From NCBI GenBank assembly GCA_030063045.1, contig JAQSEB010000140.1, forward strand, positions 372,001-436,000: a stretch of DNA of 64,000 bases, read 5' to 3'. A program made the translations under genes and the position numbers. The stretch comes from Pratylenchus scribneri (taxonomy: Eukaryota; Nematoda; Chromadorea; Rhabditida; Pratylenchidae). The notes beneath the pieces were generated by a model that was given only the letters and a program-made list of their open reading frames with translations, had not been told where the DNA came from and searched no databases. Below are positions 12,701 through 24,707 of the stretch, piece after piece (within the stretch, counting starts at the first letter, position 1; each line of letters starts with the position of its first letter).

Positions 12701-15700
12701 TGGGAAGATAAATTTCATTTAAAAAATTTTTATTTTTTATTATTTGTAATTTTTAATTTTTTTTCACGCAAATCATTGCTCGTTTTATTAAATAATCCAC
12801 TTCTGAAAAATAATTCTTTTATTCCGATTGTTTGAATAAATTTATGAGTTGCAGTAGGCATAAAAAAAATAAGTTCAAGATTCGATTCAACCCACAAAAT
12901 TATTTTTGAATGGTTTTTTATTATTCTAATCAAATAATATTTTTTAAAAATAACCCATATTTCATTCGAAAAAATTATAATAAAAAAAATATATATTTTA
13001 TAATTATTATATTATTTATAATTTTATCTTTAATTTTTTTAATGTTTAGTAATAAAAAAAAATTCAATTTCTTTTCAAATTCAAACCAATAAATATTAAA
13101 AGAATATATGGAGAAATGACAAAAAATTTAGAAGATGCTTTTTTGCGCGGGCGTATTTTAAATGGACAGCCGTTGGCCCGTAAGGCGGGCATTCAGTAAT
13201 TGAAGTGCGCGACCATCGCCCGCATCAAAACTCTCCACTAAATGAAGTAATAACATTGAGGGCATATGAACGGCAGCGGCCGCTGTGAACAATAATTCGG
13301 AATGTTGGCGACGGCGAAGGCGGACCAAATCGGCAGCCGGGTCCACTGCCTAATTTTAGATATTTTTAAAATAATTCCATTATTTTTTTCCGAGGACTAG
13401 AGGCGTAAGTTCTCTTATTATGAAAAATTCTAGATAATAAATTAATACATTCTCTTTTTTGTACATTTGGTCACAAAGTTGGATAAGGAAAAGTGGATTA
13501 AAAATTTAAATGAGTCAAAATTCAAAAATAAATAAGAACAACATAAGCTCTTACTTTTTTATGGGTTCAAAAATATTTTAAATTATTTTATTTGGAGTTC
13601 GATAATTAAAATATCTTTCTGAAATATAATAAATTCAAGGATCTAATTCCTATTGTGAAATTGGGTCTAATTCCCCTACGACGATGTCGACTCTGTCAGA
13701 CTGGCCTGTTCTTGGCAACAACTTGTTGCACAACAACCGCAACAGCAACAAAAGCAACGACCCCGACGGCACCAATTTGGTCGGTCCGAGCACAAACCGC
13801 CGAGGCAAATTACACAAAGGCAAAAGCCGAAAAATGCGCCAAGGATTAGGGCAAAAAGCGCAGCAGATTCAGTGTTGAAAAGGAAGAGGAATGCGGGAAA
13901 TGTGGTTGAAGTAGCAGAGGAAAGTTGGTTTTCGGTTGCAGTGGATTGACGCAATAAATCGTTGGATGTGGAATTTGTGAATAGAAGAAATTGATGAGTA
14001 TTTGTGGTTGCGTTAAAAATGACTGGAGGCATGGAGCATGCGCACTTTATTTTTTATCGGAGACGAGTGAAAAAAAAATTTGGATTGTATTTTTTTGGGC
14101 TGGGAATTTCAATTAAAAATTTAAAAAAAAATCAAGGAAGAAAAAAATTTTGGAGGTTGAAGTTTTTGATCTATTTAGAAGAGATTTTATTGTATTATAT
14201 TATGTTAATTATTTTATTATTATCAAATTTTAATAAAATTAGCTTAAAGAAATGTAGCAAATGAAAAAATTTTATGAGAATTTGGGTATGTAATTTTAAT
14301 TGGAGGTTTTAGATTCAATTTATATACCATTTATACAGTATAAAATTAGCTATGAAAGTAAAGTATGGGTCATTGATGGATAAATATCGAAAAAATCACA
14401 ATTTTTCCTTAGACTTGTGGTTTTTTACCTTAATTTTGGAACATTAGAAAATGCTTAAATACATAAATATTATCTACCTACAGAATGCAGATGTTTTAAA
14501 AATTAGATTGGTTTGTGCATATTTTTTGATTTTATTTAAATTTTTTGATAATCTTTTCTTCAAAATTTTGAAAAATTTCGAATAATTATTTTTTAATATT
14601 AATTTGTTTATTTAATAAATTTATGAGATGCAAATCTAAGTTAATTCTTAAAAATCTATACCCAGATTTTGAAAAAATAAATAGCTTCATGGGGGATTAA
14701 TACTAGAGCTAGAGATTGTGAAATGAAAACCTATCCCAGAATGACATTAACCCTCTAGCGGATAACTCATTATGGTCAGCTTCACGTTTCCGAATTCTAC
14801 TCAAAAAATCTGCAGGTAGGTAGATAATACGTAAGTAGCAAATGCTTTCAGTATTATTTTGTAGCTAATTTTATACCGAACAAAATGATATAAAAATTGA
14901 ATAAGCAATTTTACCATCAACAACACTAGAGTATTTTATTCCCAATTTTCGTATAGCCATAATTGAAATGAGATTTTTCTTTGGTAAAGGGATATTTAAT
15001 TAAAAAAAAAAAGTGGAAGAAATTGTTGAGGAGAAGCGAAAATTAAAATTAATAAGTGAAAAATACTAATTTTGTCTTGAGGCAAAATATTGTCGATGGA
15101 AATTGAAAATTGTTTAAGAGTTTAAGCGGACGATTCTGATGTAAGCAAATTGATAGGAAAAAAACGGAAAGACGCAAAAAGAAAAAAAGTAAAAAATGAT
15201 ATGAAATTGAAAGTAAAAGAAGGGGAAAATTCGATTATATGAATAAATGGAAAAAAGGGAACTCAGTCAGCGAATTGCCGAAATTGTGGGCCATATAAGA
15301 TGAGGGATAAATGGCCAATGGATGGATGAAAATGATGGGAAAAATTGAATTTTCGATGGGCTACGCAATAAAATGCCATCGACGGCAGGGAAGAATGGAT
15401 AAGAATTGGGAAATGGGAATGAGTGAGGAGAAAATTACCCTCATCTTATTTTTTACGTATTTTTCAAAGTAATTTTATTGTCATTTTTTCTTTTTAAGAA
15501 GTTGGAATTCATGAAAGCATCGAAAGGAAAACATTTTTTTCAAATTAATGAGCAGAAATAAAAAATGTTTATGTGTTTAAAAATAGAGAAAAACTTGTTG
15601 ATTAAATTTTTTATAATAAATTAAAAAGGTGCCAAAAAAATTAATGAGAAAAATTTTGAATATTCATTTTTAATTAAACTTGATAAAAATATAATATTAA

Positions 15701-18700
15701 TTAAATATTTTATCAATTTATAATTCGAAAAAAATAAAAAAAATATAATTATATTTTTTCAAATTTATATAATTAATTTTAAATTATATAAATATTATTT
15801 ATTCTATTTCCATTTCTTTGTTTAATAATATTTTAGATTTTACCATTCTTTTTTGTAGATATTTTACATCTCATAAATATTTAATAATAAATTAAACGTA
15901 AAAATTTATTAAAATTTTCAAAAAGTAAAAGCAAAATCTATTGAAACAACCGAATTAATTTAAAAATCTAAAATAAAAAAGAATTTGATCAAAATTAAAA
16001 TTAATTTTTATACTTTTTATCTATTCAATAATAAAATTTTGACTTATTACGAATTTTCATTTTTTAATTATTAAATATGATAGAAACTGAAAAATAAATT
16101 ACCAAAAATTTTAAAAATGAAAAAAAATAAAATTATAAAAATCAATATTTAAATTTTTCCATTTTCTTTTAAAATTTACACAATTTTATTTGTCTACCTC
16201 ATATGGAACACTTAAATTGGATAGGATAAATTGCTGTTGATGATGTTGTCGATTGTGGAAATGATGATCACAAAAACAATGGCAAGTCCTCTTGATTTGG
16301 TTGGGGATGGGCCGTGGTGGCCTTGATGAGGAAGTTTTCCTCTCCCCATTATTTTGATCGTCCAAATAATAATTCATTGGAATATTTTGCAGCTAATTTT
16401 AACCCATAAATTTTTCATAAAAAATTTTTATATTGGCTAAATATTAATATTTAATTTTATTAGAGCGCGATTAAAAGAAAAAAAAATTTTAAGGGAGATA
16501 AGATGAAAATTTAAACATGAGAGGAACACATTTAATACTGCGATATATTTTTCTTCTTAAGAAAGAATAGTAAAAAATTTACATTGGGAAATTATGGCAA
16601 ATTTAAAACCAATTTTTTGATTATTTTGGAATTTTTCCGTAATTGTATTATGACAAATTAGCCAAAATTCGATGCCAAAAAATGAATTTATTAATTAAAA
16701 AATTTTTGCTACAGAAAAAAGAATAGCCAAAATATTCTGAAAATTAAAAATCTTATAAAAAACTCCTATTTATTAGTTATTTTTCCGAGATAAAAATTAA
16801 TTTATTGCCTCAGCATCTGCTGCCAGAAGGATTATAGCATTAAAATATATTTAATTTTATGTAAGAAGGGTTCATTTAAAATGGAATCCGTGAAAAGTTG
16901 TTGGAGGAATTAGTGGAGATGGAGGAAATCAAACGAAAAAATTCGGCGTTGAATATCGGCTGATCAATTTTGCCAACTATTTTCCCCTTATATCTTCTTT
17001 TCTTCTATTTAATATTGGGTTTGCCTCGGACTTTTCTAATCGATCTTATTTTTCTTTTTTTTTTTTTGTCAGCCGGTTGACTGGGAAAAGCAAAGGAAAG
17101 GAGGGCCAAAAGGGTTTTTGGTTTAAGAAGGATGGCTGGTGGCCCCAAATCCAATTCTTCCTACCTCCCAATTGTTGGGATGGAATTTGAAGGAAGGAAG
17201 CATCAAGAAAACCCCATGACAATTAATCAATTGTCATCGCCTCTACCAGAATAATAGTGTAGATGTAGAAATAATCGAATTGTGGAATGGATTTTTGGCC
17301 AAGAAAAATTGAATAAGAACAGAATGATCCTTTTAAATTTTTACACTTGCCATTTTTCCGGAAAGAATTTAACAACGCTATAATGTTATGATTTACCAGC
17401 AGGTTATCTTTTTCCGAAATTAATTTTTCTTTGTTTTCGAAAATTTTGAACCTTTAGAAAAATAATTTTTCCTATTTGAAAAAATCAACATATAAGAATT
17501 TAGCTAATAAAAAAATGCCTTATCAAATTATAAGAAAAATAATTCCCGAATTTTTATTTGAAGTAATTGATAAAAATGAGGGAGTTTAAAATATTCAAAA
17601 ATAAATTGATCGTTTTTTAAAAGAAATGTCTAAAAAAGGTTCTTCATCCCATCCAATGTTTATTTATATTTCTTTTAAAATTTGGCCATAGACATGCTAG
17701 GGGGTTAAGGCAAAGAATTTGCTTTTGTCTGCCAGAGAAAAATGCAAAGAAATTGGTAGTGGAGGAATTGATTTACTTTTACTAAAAAATGACAAAAATA
17801 ATTTAATTTTGAAGAATTAATTTTTCATTATTTTCGTTTTTGGATGAGGCCATAAAAAGGGTAAATAAAAAAATGTGCATACGCAATACGCATAATTCTT
17901 AAGAGTAGGTTGGAGTGTGAAGCAAAAGAAAGAGCAGAGTAAAGGGAAAAATGTCATAAAAGAAGGGCTATGTCTCGCGCTCTTCCATTGGGCCAAAACA
18001 TAAAGGGGAAAAGGATGGAAGACTGTTCAAAGAAAGAAATGAGGAGGAGCGAGGAGGTGAAGGAAATTTGGTGGTTGGCCAACGGGGCCAAAAGGGCCTT
18101 GGCAGCAGCAGGGCGAGAATTTGGGTGGCGAGGGAATTGGCACACAAACACAAAGGAATAGGCCACATTTCTTGATGGGCCAAGAAAGGAGGAAAAGAGG
18201 ATGGGAAAAGGGGCGAATTTGGCCAACAATCGATGGCGAAAAGTAAGGAGGGGGGGGGGGGGGGGAATTCCCGCAAGGAATTGGGGAAAAGAGGGGGGAA
18301 TTGTGCCAGAAAAGGGGCAGAAGCTGGAATGAGCAGCTTCTCCTGGAAATGGCGCAAAAGGATGAGGCGATGACAACAACACAAACATTTTGGCATCCAT
18401 AAATTTGGCCAGATGGAAGGAACCCTTTTTGGCATTATTATGTGTGCTCAATTCAATGAGGGGAAGGAAAAGGAGGGAATTGTTCGACAAGTGCCCCATT
18501 CAGTGACCCTCACTCATTCTTATTTTTATCGAGTGGCCGGTCGATGATGGTTTCAGGCAAAAATAATAATTAGAGATTTAAAGGAAAGTTTATGGTATGT
18601 TTATGTAATTTTGAATGGTAATTGATTTGACATAAAAATAATCGGTAATTGTGAAATTTGGGAACCTTTTTTGGTAAAAAGGAAATGAGAAGGAAAAATG

Positions 18701-21700
18701 AAGGGTCTCCTTGTTGGTCCCCTTAAGACTATAGGAATAGGTTTTAGTTATTCATGATATGGATTTTTATCCAATATTCTATCACTGAACGACCCTAAGC
18801 CTAAGCCTAACGACCTAGGTAGGGGGACAACTTCACTTTTTTTTGTAAGTTTGATCTTGACTAAAAAAGTGGACTCAAACTCCAAAAGTACTAAATGTGC
18901 AAGTCAAGTATGCTTTAATGCAAAATAATAAAGAAAGGAAGTAGAAGATTTTTTTGAAATTTGATAGTAAAGAGTGATTGAAGAATGGGAGCATTGATGC
19001 GTGATCACTCCATCAAAAGTAAAAAATTTGGCCCACCCGCAAAACAATGGAATAAAATAATAAAAAGTCGTGGCATGGAAAATGAAGATGGGTGCAATCG
19101 AAAAACAATAGGTAAGAAATTCGCATTTATAAAACCAAAATTTTTACTTTGGATGTAAAAAAATGAATTTATTGTGATTCAATGACGGAAATTTTTATCA
19201 TTTAATTTGAATTATTTTAATTTTTTTCCGCATGCGGATCAGGATTATTTTAAATTATGGATCTTTTTTTTGAAATTTATTATTAATAAATTTTAAATTT
19301 TTTATGAGATGCACATTATATTTTTAATTTTGAGGCATCAAGGAAAAAACGACATAAAATTTTTGCCATTTTGCAAGGGAATTTTTGCAAGTTTTTTAAT
19401 TAAATTTTTTAAAAAATTTTTTATGATCTATCTTCAGCAATTTTCTTTATATTTTGAATGCTTTTTTGAAATTTATTATTAAAGTATTAATTTTTAAATT
19501 TTTATGGGTTGCATTTAATAATTTTTAATTTTGTTGTAATTATGGAGAATAATAATAAAAATATTTATAAATTTTAATTTCTTTAAAGATTATTTAATTT
19601 TAAACCAAATGCCTACCAAGAGTAATTCATGCAGCATTGAATCATTGAAGACCTCCTCTAGCAATTGCCTTCTATGCTGTTCTACTAATTCGGCATTTTC
19701 CATTTGTAGATCCTCATCAGCCGATGAAGATGATGATGGAGTTTTTATGGGGAATGTTGTGCCGGATTGGAATGTTGTTTGTTGTTGGGAACTTTTGATT
19801 GGCATTGTTAAATCAGTCAACACACACATTTGGTCCTTTATGTAATTATTTAGTATTATTTATTTATTTTAGTCATTTTTAAAATTTTTTGATTTGAATA
19901 AAATTAAAATTTTGTTATTTGCTGTGGAAATAACTTCTTTAATAAAGATAAAATTAAATCTTATTTTAAAAAGGGAAATTAAATAAATTTATGAGATGAA
20001 AATTTTTTAAAAAAAAATTTAATTTTCTATGGCATTGTAATAAATTTATTTACAAAATTAAGTATTTATCTTTTTAATAAGTCATTTTTATTGAATATTT
20101 ATTAAATATTTATTAAAATATTTTTAATTTTGTTGCCAATCTTGTCAATTTGATTAAATAAAACTAAATTTAAATCAAAATTAAAAGACTCAAAAATTAA
20201 ATTATTTTATGGGTTTAAATTTTTATACAAATATTTATTTTTGCAAAATTATTTAATTAGTTGAATCCCGCATTTAAACAATTCATTAATTCAAAATTTT
20301 TTGTATTTTTATGACTAACCAAAGAAGCCAAAACCCTTGCAACTCCCATCATAGTCAATGATTGTTTTTGATCATTTATTGACGGTGTTGTTGGAATTTG
20401 TGATGATGCAAAATTTGTTCTTGGAAATTTATTTATAGCATTGGCATTTTTTGGGGCAGTCGTCGATTTGATCAGAGAAATTGGGGCCAAAGGCGGGGGA
20501 AGGCACTCAAAAAAATCGCAGGAATCACCACCGGGCAATAATTGATGAGGAATGGGATGATGAGAGGTAATTGGAGGATTTGGTGAGGTTAGAAGCTCCG
20601 ATAAAGAAGCGGCTTCATTATTCAACCTCTTTGGCAATGTTGTTGGCAACAATGTGCATAGAGCGGAATTTACGGCCGAAATGATGTTACTCTTGGAGTG
20701 AAAATAATTTTAAAAAAATATTAATTTATATTATAATTTTTCAATTTTTGCATAAAATACAAATTAATTTGATAATTTTAAAAAATTTTTAAAACCTCAA
20801 AAATAATGAAAATATATAACAAAATTTGTGAATTTTCTTTTTTTGTTAAAAAGATTTTCGTATTTTTCTAATGGGAGAAGTGTATTCCATAAAATATTTT
20901 TGTAATAAAAACATAAAAGTTATCAATTAAATAAATTATTTTAAGATTGTTACTGATATTCTCATCATATAAAATTACTAAAAAAAATAAGAAATAAAAA
21001 AAATCATACATAATTAAAGTTTTTAAACTTTAAATTCTAAAAATATTTTAAATTGATTTCCAATACATTATAAATTAAAATGACAATGTTGAATTGTAAA
21101 TTTGAATAAAAATCAATGTTAATAATTTTATTTAAATTAAATCACAAAAAAGTTTTCATAATAAAATTTATATTAAAAATTCTTTTAAATCATATTATAT
21201 ATTACCTTTAGACGGCGCCTTTGATTATACCGGCGCACATTTTCGATGGTTTCACTCAAATGCGTCCTCAATGGAACTTGTTTTTTGGCCAACCATTCAT
21301 GTTTTAATGCCAGTTCCGGTGTTAACCTTTGGTTCTCATCCACCCTCAGCAATCGCCGTAACAAATCTTTGGCCGGTTCACTGATTGTGGACCAAATTGT
21401 GCCGGAGAGCTGTGAAATTAAAAAATATTATTTGAAAAACTTTGGAGTTAATTTAACATTGAATAATAAAATTATTCAAATAAATTAAATTAAAATGACA
21501 AAAATAACAGTAATTAATATTTTCATTACAAAGAATTCATAGTCTTAGATTTCAAAATTATAGCCTAATGCAAAAATATATTTTTCTATAAATAAAAATT
21601 CGCAAAATAAATATTAAAATTTTTTTTAATATCATTAAAAAATCATACGGAATATTGGCCTGTGGCAATTTGTCGAAATACTTCCTCAGGCCTCCCTACA

Positions 21701-24700
21701 AATGGCACTCGGCCCGATAATAGCACAAAAAGGACAACTCTAAAATAATTTAAAATTTTTAATAATTCATATTCTATTATTAAAAAAAAACATTGTTACC
21801 CAACACTCCACAAATCCGCTGGTTTCCCATATTCATGGCCTGCGACAATTTCGGGTGCCATAAATTGTGGAATGCCAATTCGACCTTGGAAATTAGTTTT
21901 TATTAATCTTTATATGAATTTTTCAATAACTAAAATATTAAATAAAAAATAATATGTAAAATATTTTTAAATAAATACTTATTCCTATTTTGGCTTTAAT
22001 TACCAGGTGCACATTTTGCATTGCTGGATGCTAGCCTTTGAGCAAGTCCAAGACCTCGTACTTTCAATGATGCATTGTTCTCCTTACTGCAAAAAATTTC
22101 ATATTAATTTTTCTATTTTTTATAATTTATTTTTTAAAATCTTATGACATTTGATCAGCTTCCCCGGCATCATTTTGTTTCCTTACTATTTAAACCGAAA
22201 TATAATATTTTTCTTTCTAAAAAATTTTATGAGATTAAAAAATATTTTTTTCTCAGTTTATATTTTCCCGATTAAAATATTATCTAATAATTTTAATGAA
22301 AATTAGCTTTAATTTTCTAGATAATCAGTAATCACTTATCTCAAATTTTTAAATTAAAATTTTATATTCGTCTTGAAGACATGGTAATGTTAATTTTGCA
22401 TTAATTTTTCAATTCAGAATGAAATATAATTTTTATCAGGAATAAACTCTTTAGTAAAATCAATAATAAAATCAATAATGAAAAATACTGTTGTCTAAAT
22501 TTGTAAGAAATAGTATTATACTTTTTAAATTAATTAAATTTAAAGATTTAAAACCGAATAAATTTTATTAATTCCAAATAAAATTTATGAGATTTAGAGT
22601 ATTTTTTGATCATTCTTTTTTCTTAATTTGATTGAATTATGTAATTTATATGAAATTTTTAATTTTTAATCAAAATAAATTTTTTGAAAATAATGAGATG
22701 AAATTATTTTATTTCCAAATTTTAATTTTTTTAAATATAATTTTTAATTCGTATATATTGCGGAACAAATATTTTATCCTTGCTTACTTTTGATCGTTAT
22801 TTTATTATTTTTTCTCGAATAAACTTTATGTGTTTTAAAATTAATTTTTTTTTCTTAAATTTATTTTTGCTCACTTTGCCAACAACAAATTATGCGGCCG
22901 AATGTCCCGATGAACAATATTTTGTGCATGCATGAATTGGACGGCTTGAATAAGTTGGCGTGTGTAATGGCTGGCCACCGCCTCGCTGTAAATGAATCCA
23001 GCTGCCGCTCTCCGCACAATTTCAAAGCAAATGTCCTGCCCATCAACCCATTCAAATACCTGTGGAAAAATTATGATGAAAACATCTTTTAAATATTTTA
23101 CAATTTTTAATTATTTCGGTGTTTTCGGCTGTGCTTCTTTTTTTATCAATTTTAAATTATTTCTTTTCTTTATTTATAATAATTTTTTCCTAATTATTTT
23201 ATGAGTTTAATTTTTTATTTAATAAATCTACTTTCCTTTATTCCTTTATATGTTTCATTTAAAGTTTTAAATTTTAATAAATCAAAAAGTAAGAACCCCA
23301 ATTAATGAATAAATTCATGAAATTAATATATTTTTTTAATTTTTGTTCCTATTGTTATTCTCCTTTTTATATTTTAAATTATTTCCCTTCTTTATTTAAT
23401 AATTTCTTTTCCAATTTATTTTATGAGTTTATTTTTTTTAATTGAACTCATAATTTTTTCTTATTTTTTCATTTAAATTCCTGATATAAATTACATGTTT
23501 TTAAATTCTGACATCAATATTTGATTACTAAATTAATAAAAATTTAATCTTATAAAAATAAATCATATTCTATCAACATTTATTTCAAGCATCTTTTCAA
23601 TGTATAAATATATGATGAGCTTATATATTATTATTTAAATTTAATCAAATGACAACACATTTTGTTTGTTTCATTTAATAATAATCAATTTATTTACCAT
23701 ATGAAGTGCATTGCTGCCAGAAATCACGTCCGTCAATTGCACAAAATAATGATGTGTTAGTGCAGTGCAAATTTCCACCTCCTTTTCCGCATCTGAATAA
23801 ATTAATTTTTTTTTAAATCATATTTTTTTAAATTTAAAATTTTTAACGAAATTCCATAAGAACAATCCATGAATTAATAATAATGAATATTTTCGTTATT
23901 TAAAAAAACTACAATTAAAAATAATTTATGGGTTGAAAGACATTTTTTATTTCAATAATTTATTAAAAATAATAAAAACTTTTAAAATAATAATTAAATA
24001 AAAAATTTTCCCTCCCTTAACCTTCTTGCGAAAGTCCTGAAATAGCAGCAAATCTTTTCAAATCCAAGCTTTTTACGGAACAATTTCTACCACTGGCCTT
24101 GTGCACTGCGCGATAGACCGTGCAAATTGGTCCTCTGCAAATAGGTGAAAGAAAGAAATTCACAAATTAATATTTTTAAAATGGATTCCTTCATATGCAA
24201 TAAAAATGAGTAGAATTTGCGTAGTACCATTATTTTATCTTCATTTTATTTTCAAAAATATCACTTTTTTAAAATATTCAATGAAGAGCAATAATCGCAA
24301 AAAATTTAGGTTTTATTTTCCTAATGATTTCCCAAATTAAACATAAATATTTTCTACTCCATATTTTCTAGAAATGGCAAAAGCTTTCATTCGAGATTAA
24401 CGTTCGGAACGATTTGGGATCAAAATAAAAATTCGATTTAAGTCGTTTACCAAACTATTATTTTAAGTAACAAAAAAAAAACGAACTTTTCGATGAGATC
24501 ACAAATCTGATAATGATGAGTGAGTAGAGCGGTCTCCTGGCCATCGGGCACAATTCGCAAAGGCATTTGAGTTGGCATTGGCATTCCTTGATCTTTTCCA
24601 CCTCCGCTGCTGGTCGATGGCTGTTGATCATCCTCATTTTCCTTCAATTTTTGTTCTTGATGTTTTGTGCCAATTTCACCACCAAATGGCGGTTGGTTTT

Positions 24701-24707
24701 TTCGCAT
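6782..24707 (-). CDS. lin-2: LIN-2/CASK MAGUK scaffold, 25 exons, 1260 residues
   Basis: Exons (high to low): 24707-24487, 24134-24022, 23792-23698, 23059-22875, 22086-22004, 21884-21800, 21739-21649, 21409-21206, 20691-20320, 19835-19617, 12692-12534, 12292-12089, 11608-11397, 11162-11018, 10783-10725, 10610-10518, 10468-10385, 10094-9979, 9603-9497, 9201-9002, 8780-8636, 8394-8268, 7864-7662, 7278-7198, 6961-6782. Phases agree at every junction. Domains: CaMK-like kinase (about 65-340; K95, HRD 193-195, GLG 216-218 in place of DFG, APE 242-244), L27 pair (about 470-640), PDZ (about 775-860), SH3 (about 872-920), guanylate-kinase-like (about 1070-1260; [13 protein letters not shown], end [10 protein letters not shown]). 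Order and closing residues match CASK. In C. elegans LIN-2 works with LIN-7 and LIN-10 in basolateral receptor targeting and at synapses. A 124-residue exon after the kinase is poorly conserved. The ATG at 24707 is the first in frame; an acceptor-like site just upstream leaves room for an earlier exon. Confidence 0.96.
10469..10517 (-). other. GC-AG intron in the lin-2 PDZ region
   Basis: Exon 16 ends TTAAG and the 49-bp intron begins GCAAAA and ends TTTTTTAAG. Joining at this GC donor restores the PDZ end (LQRLLR then DARGPVTFK), as in CASK, and keeps phase. No GT donor nearby gives the same protein. Confidence 0.8.
13158..13349 (-). CDS. Exon-like segment, possible alternative lin-2 3' end
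   Basis: A clean acceptor (AATTAG at 13350-13355) opens a 63-codon frame ending in TAA at 13158-13160. Residues include [30 protein letters not shown] and [14 protein letters not shown]; codon choice is far more GC-rich than the intron around it, as in real exons here. It starts in phase 0, so it can follow lin-2 exon 10, which ends in phase 0. That splice would give a short protein with the kinase and only part of the L27 region. It could also be the last exon of a nested gene. I do not recognise the sequence as a known domain. Confidence 0.45.
   Translation of the reverse strand, partial: AVDPAADLVRLRRRQHSELLFTAAAAVHMPSMLLLHLVESFDAGDGRALQLLNARLTGQRLSI
13676..16377 (-). CDS. Nested cysteine-rich single-span membrane protein
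   Basis: Two exon-like blocks inside lin-2 intron 10, same strand. Exon a is 16392-16198 (acceptor AAATTAG, donor GAG/GTAGAC, ATG at 16377, phase 0 to 0). Exon b is 14044-13676 (acceptor AATAAAG, stop TAG). Joined, they give about 182 residues. Exon a is Gln/His-rich with [10 protein letters not shown]. Exon b has two N-glycosylation-type sites (NATT, NSTS), one membrane segment (about [20 protein letters not shown]) and a short tail packed with cysteines (CFCCCCGCC), as expected for a palmitoylated juxtamembrane tail. No clear N-terminal signal peptide, so upstream exons or a signal-anchor topology are possible. No family recognised. The two blocks may belong to different transcripts or be alternative lin-2 exons. 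Confidence 0.4.
14312..14902. repeat. Inverted-repeat (MITE-like) element in lin-2 intron 10
   Basis: The outer arms 14312-14352 and 14861-14902 are inverted copies sharing ATTCAATTT, ATATNCCAT-like and TATAAAATTAGCTA blocks. Inner arms near 14468-14491 and 14806-14832 share ATTATCTACCTAC. No coding capacity. I could not find a convincing target duplication. Confidence 0.65.
18250..18265 (+). repeat. G16 homopolymer
   Basis: Sixteen consecutive G within a purine-rich strand at 17.9-18.5 kb. The long overlapping open frames on the minus strand here follow from the lack of T on the plus strand and are not convincing genes. Confidence 0.9.

Larger units (their letters stand above)
12693..19616 (-). 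other. 6.9-kb lin-2 intron 10
   Basis: The intron splits the L27 region between residues LHELLL and LYDRIR. All neighbouring introns are much smaller. It contains exon-like segments at 13158-13349, 13676-14044 and 16198-16392, an inverted-repeat element at 14312-14902, and GC-richer purine-strand patches at 16.9-17.2 and 17.9-18.5 kb. Confidence 0.85.

Noticed and set aside
17954..18499. 181- and 155-codon overlapping minus frames
   Set aside because: Two frames are open simultaneously because the plus strand is purine-rich and nearly T-free; a poly-G run crosses them and no splice sites or homology support them.
22861..23055. 64-codon minus ORF in the kinase region
   Set aside because: Shadow frame of lin-2 exon 4, whose true frame reads the conserved HRD segment.
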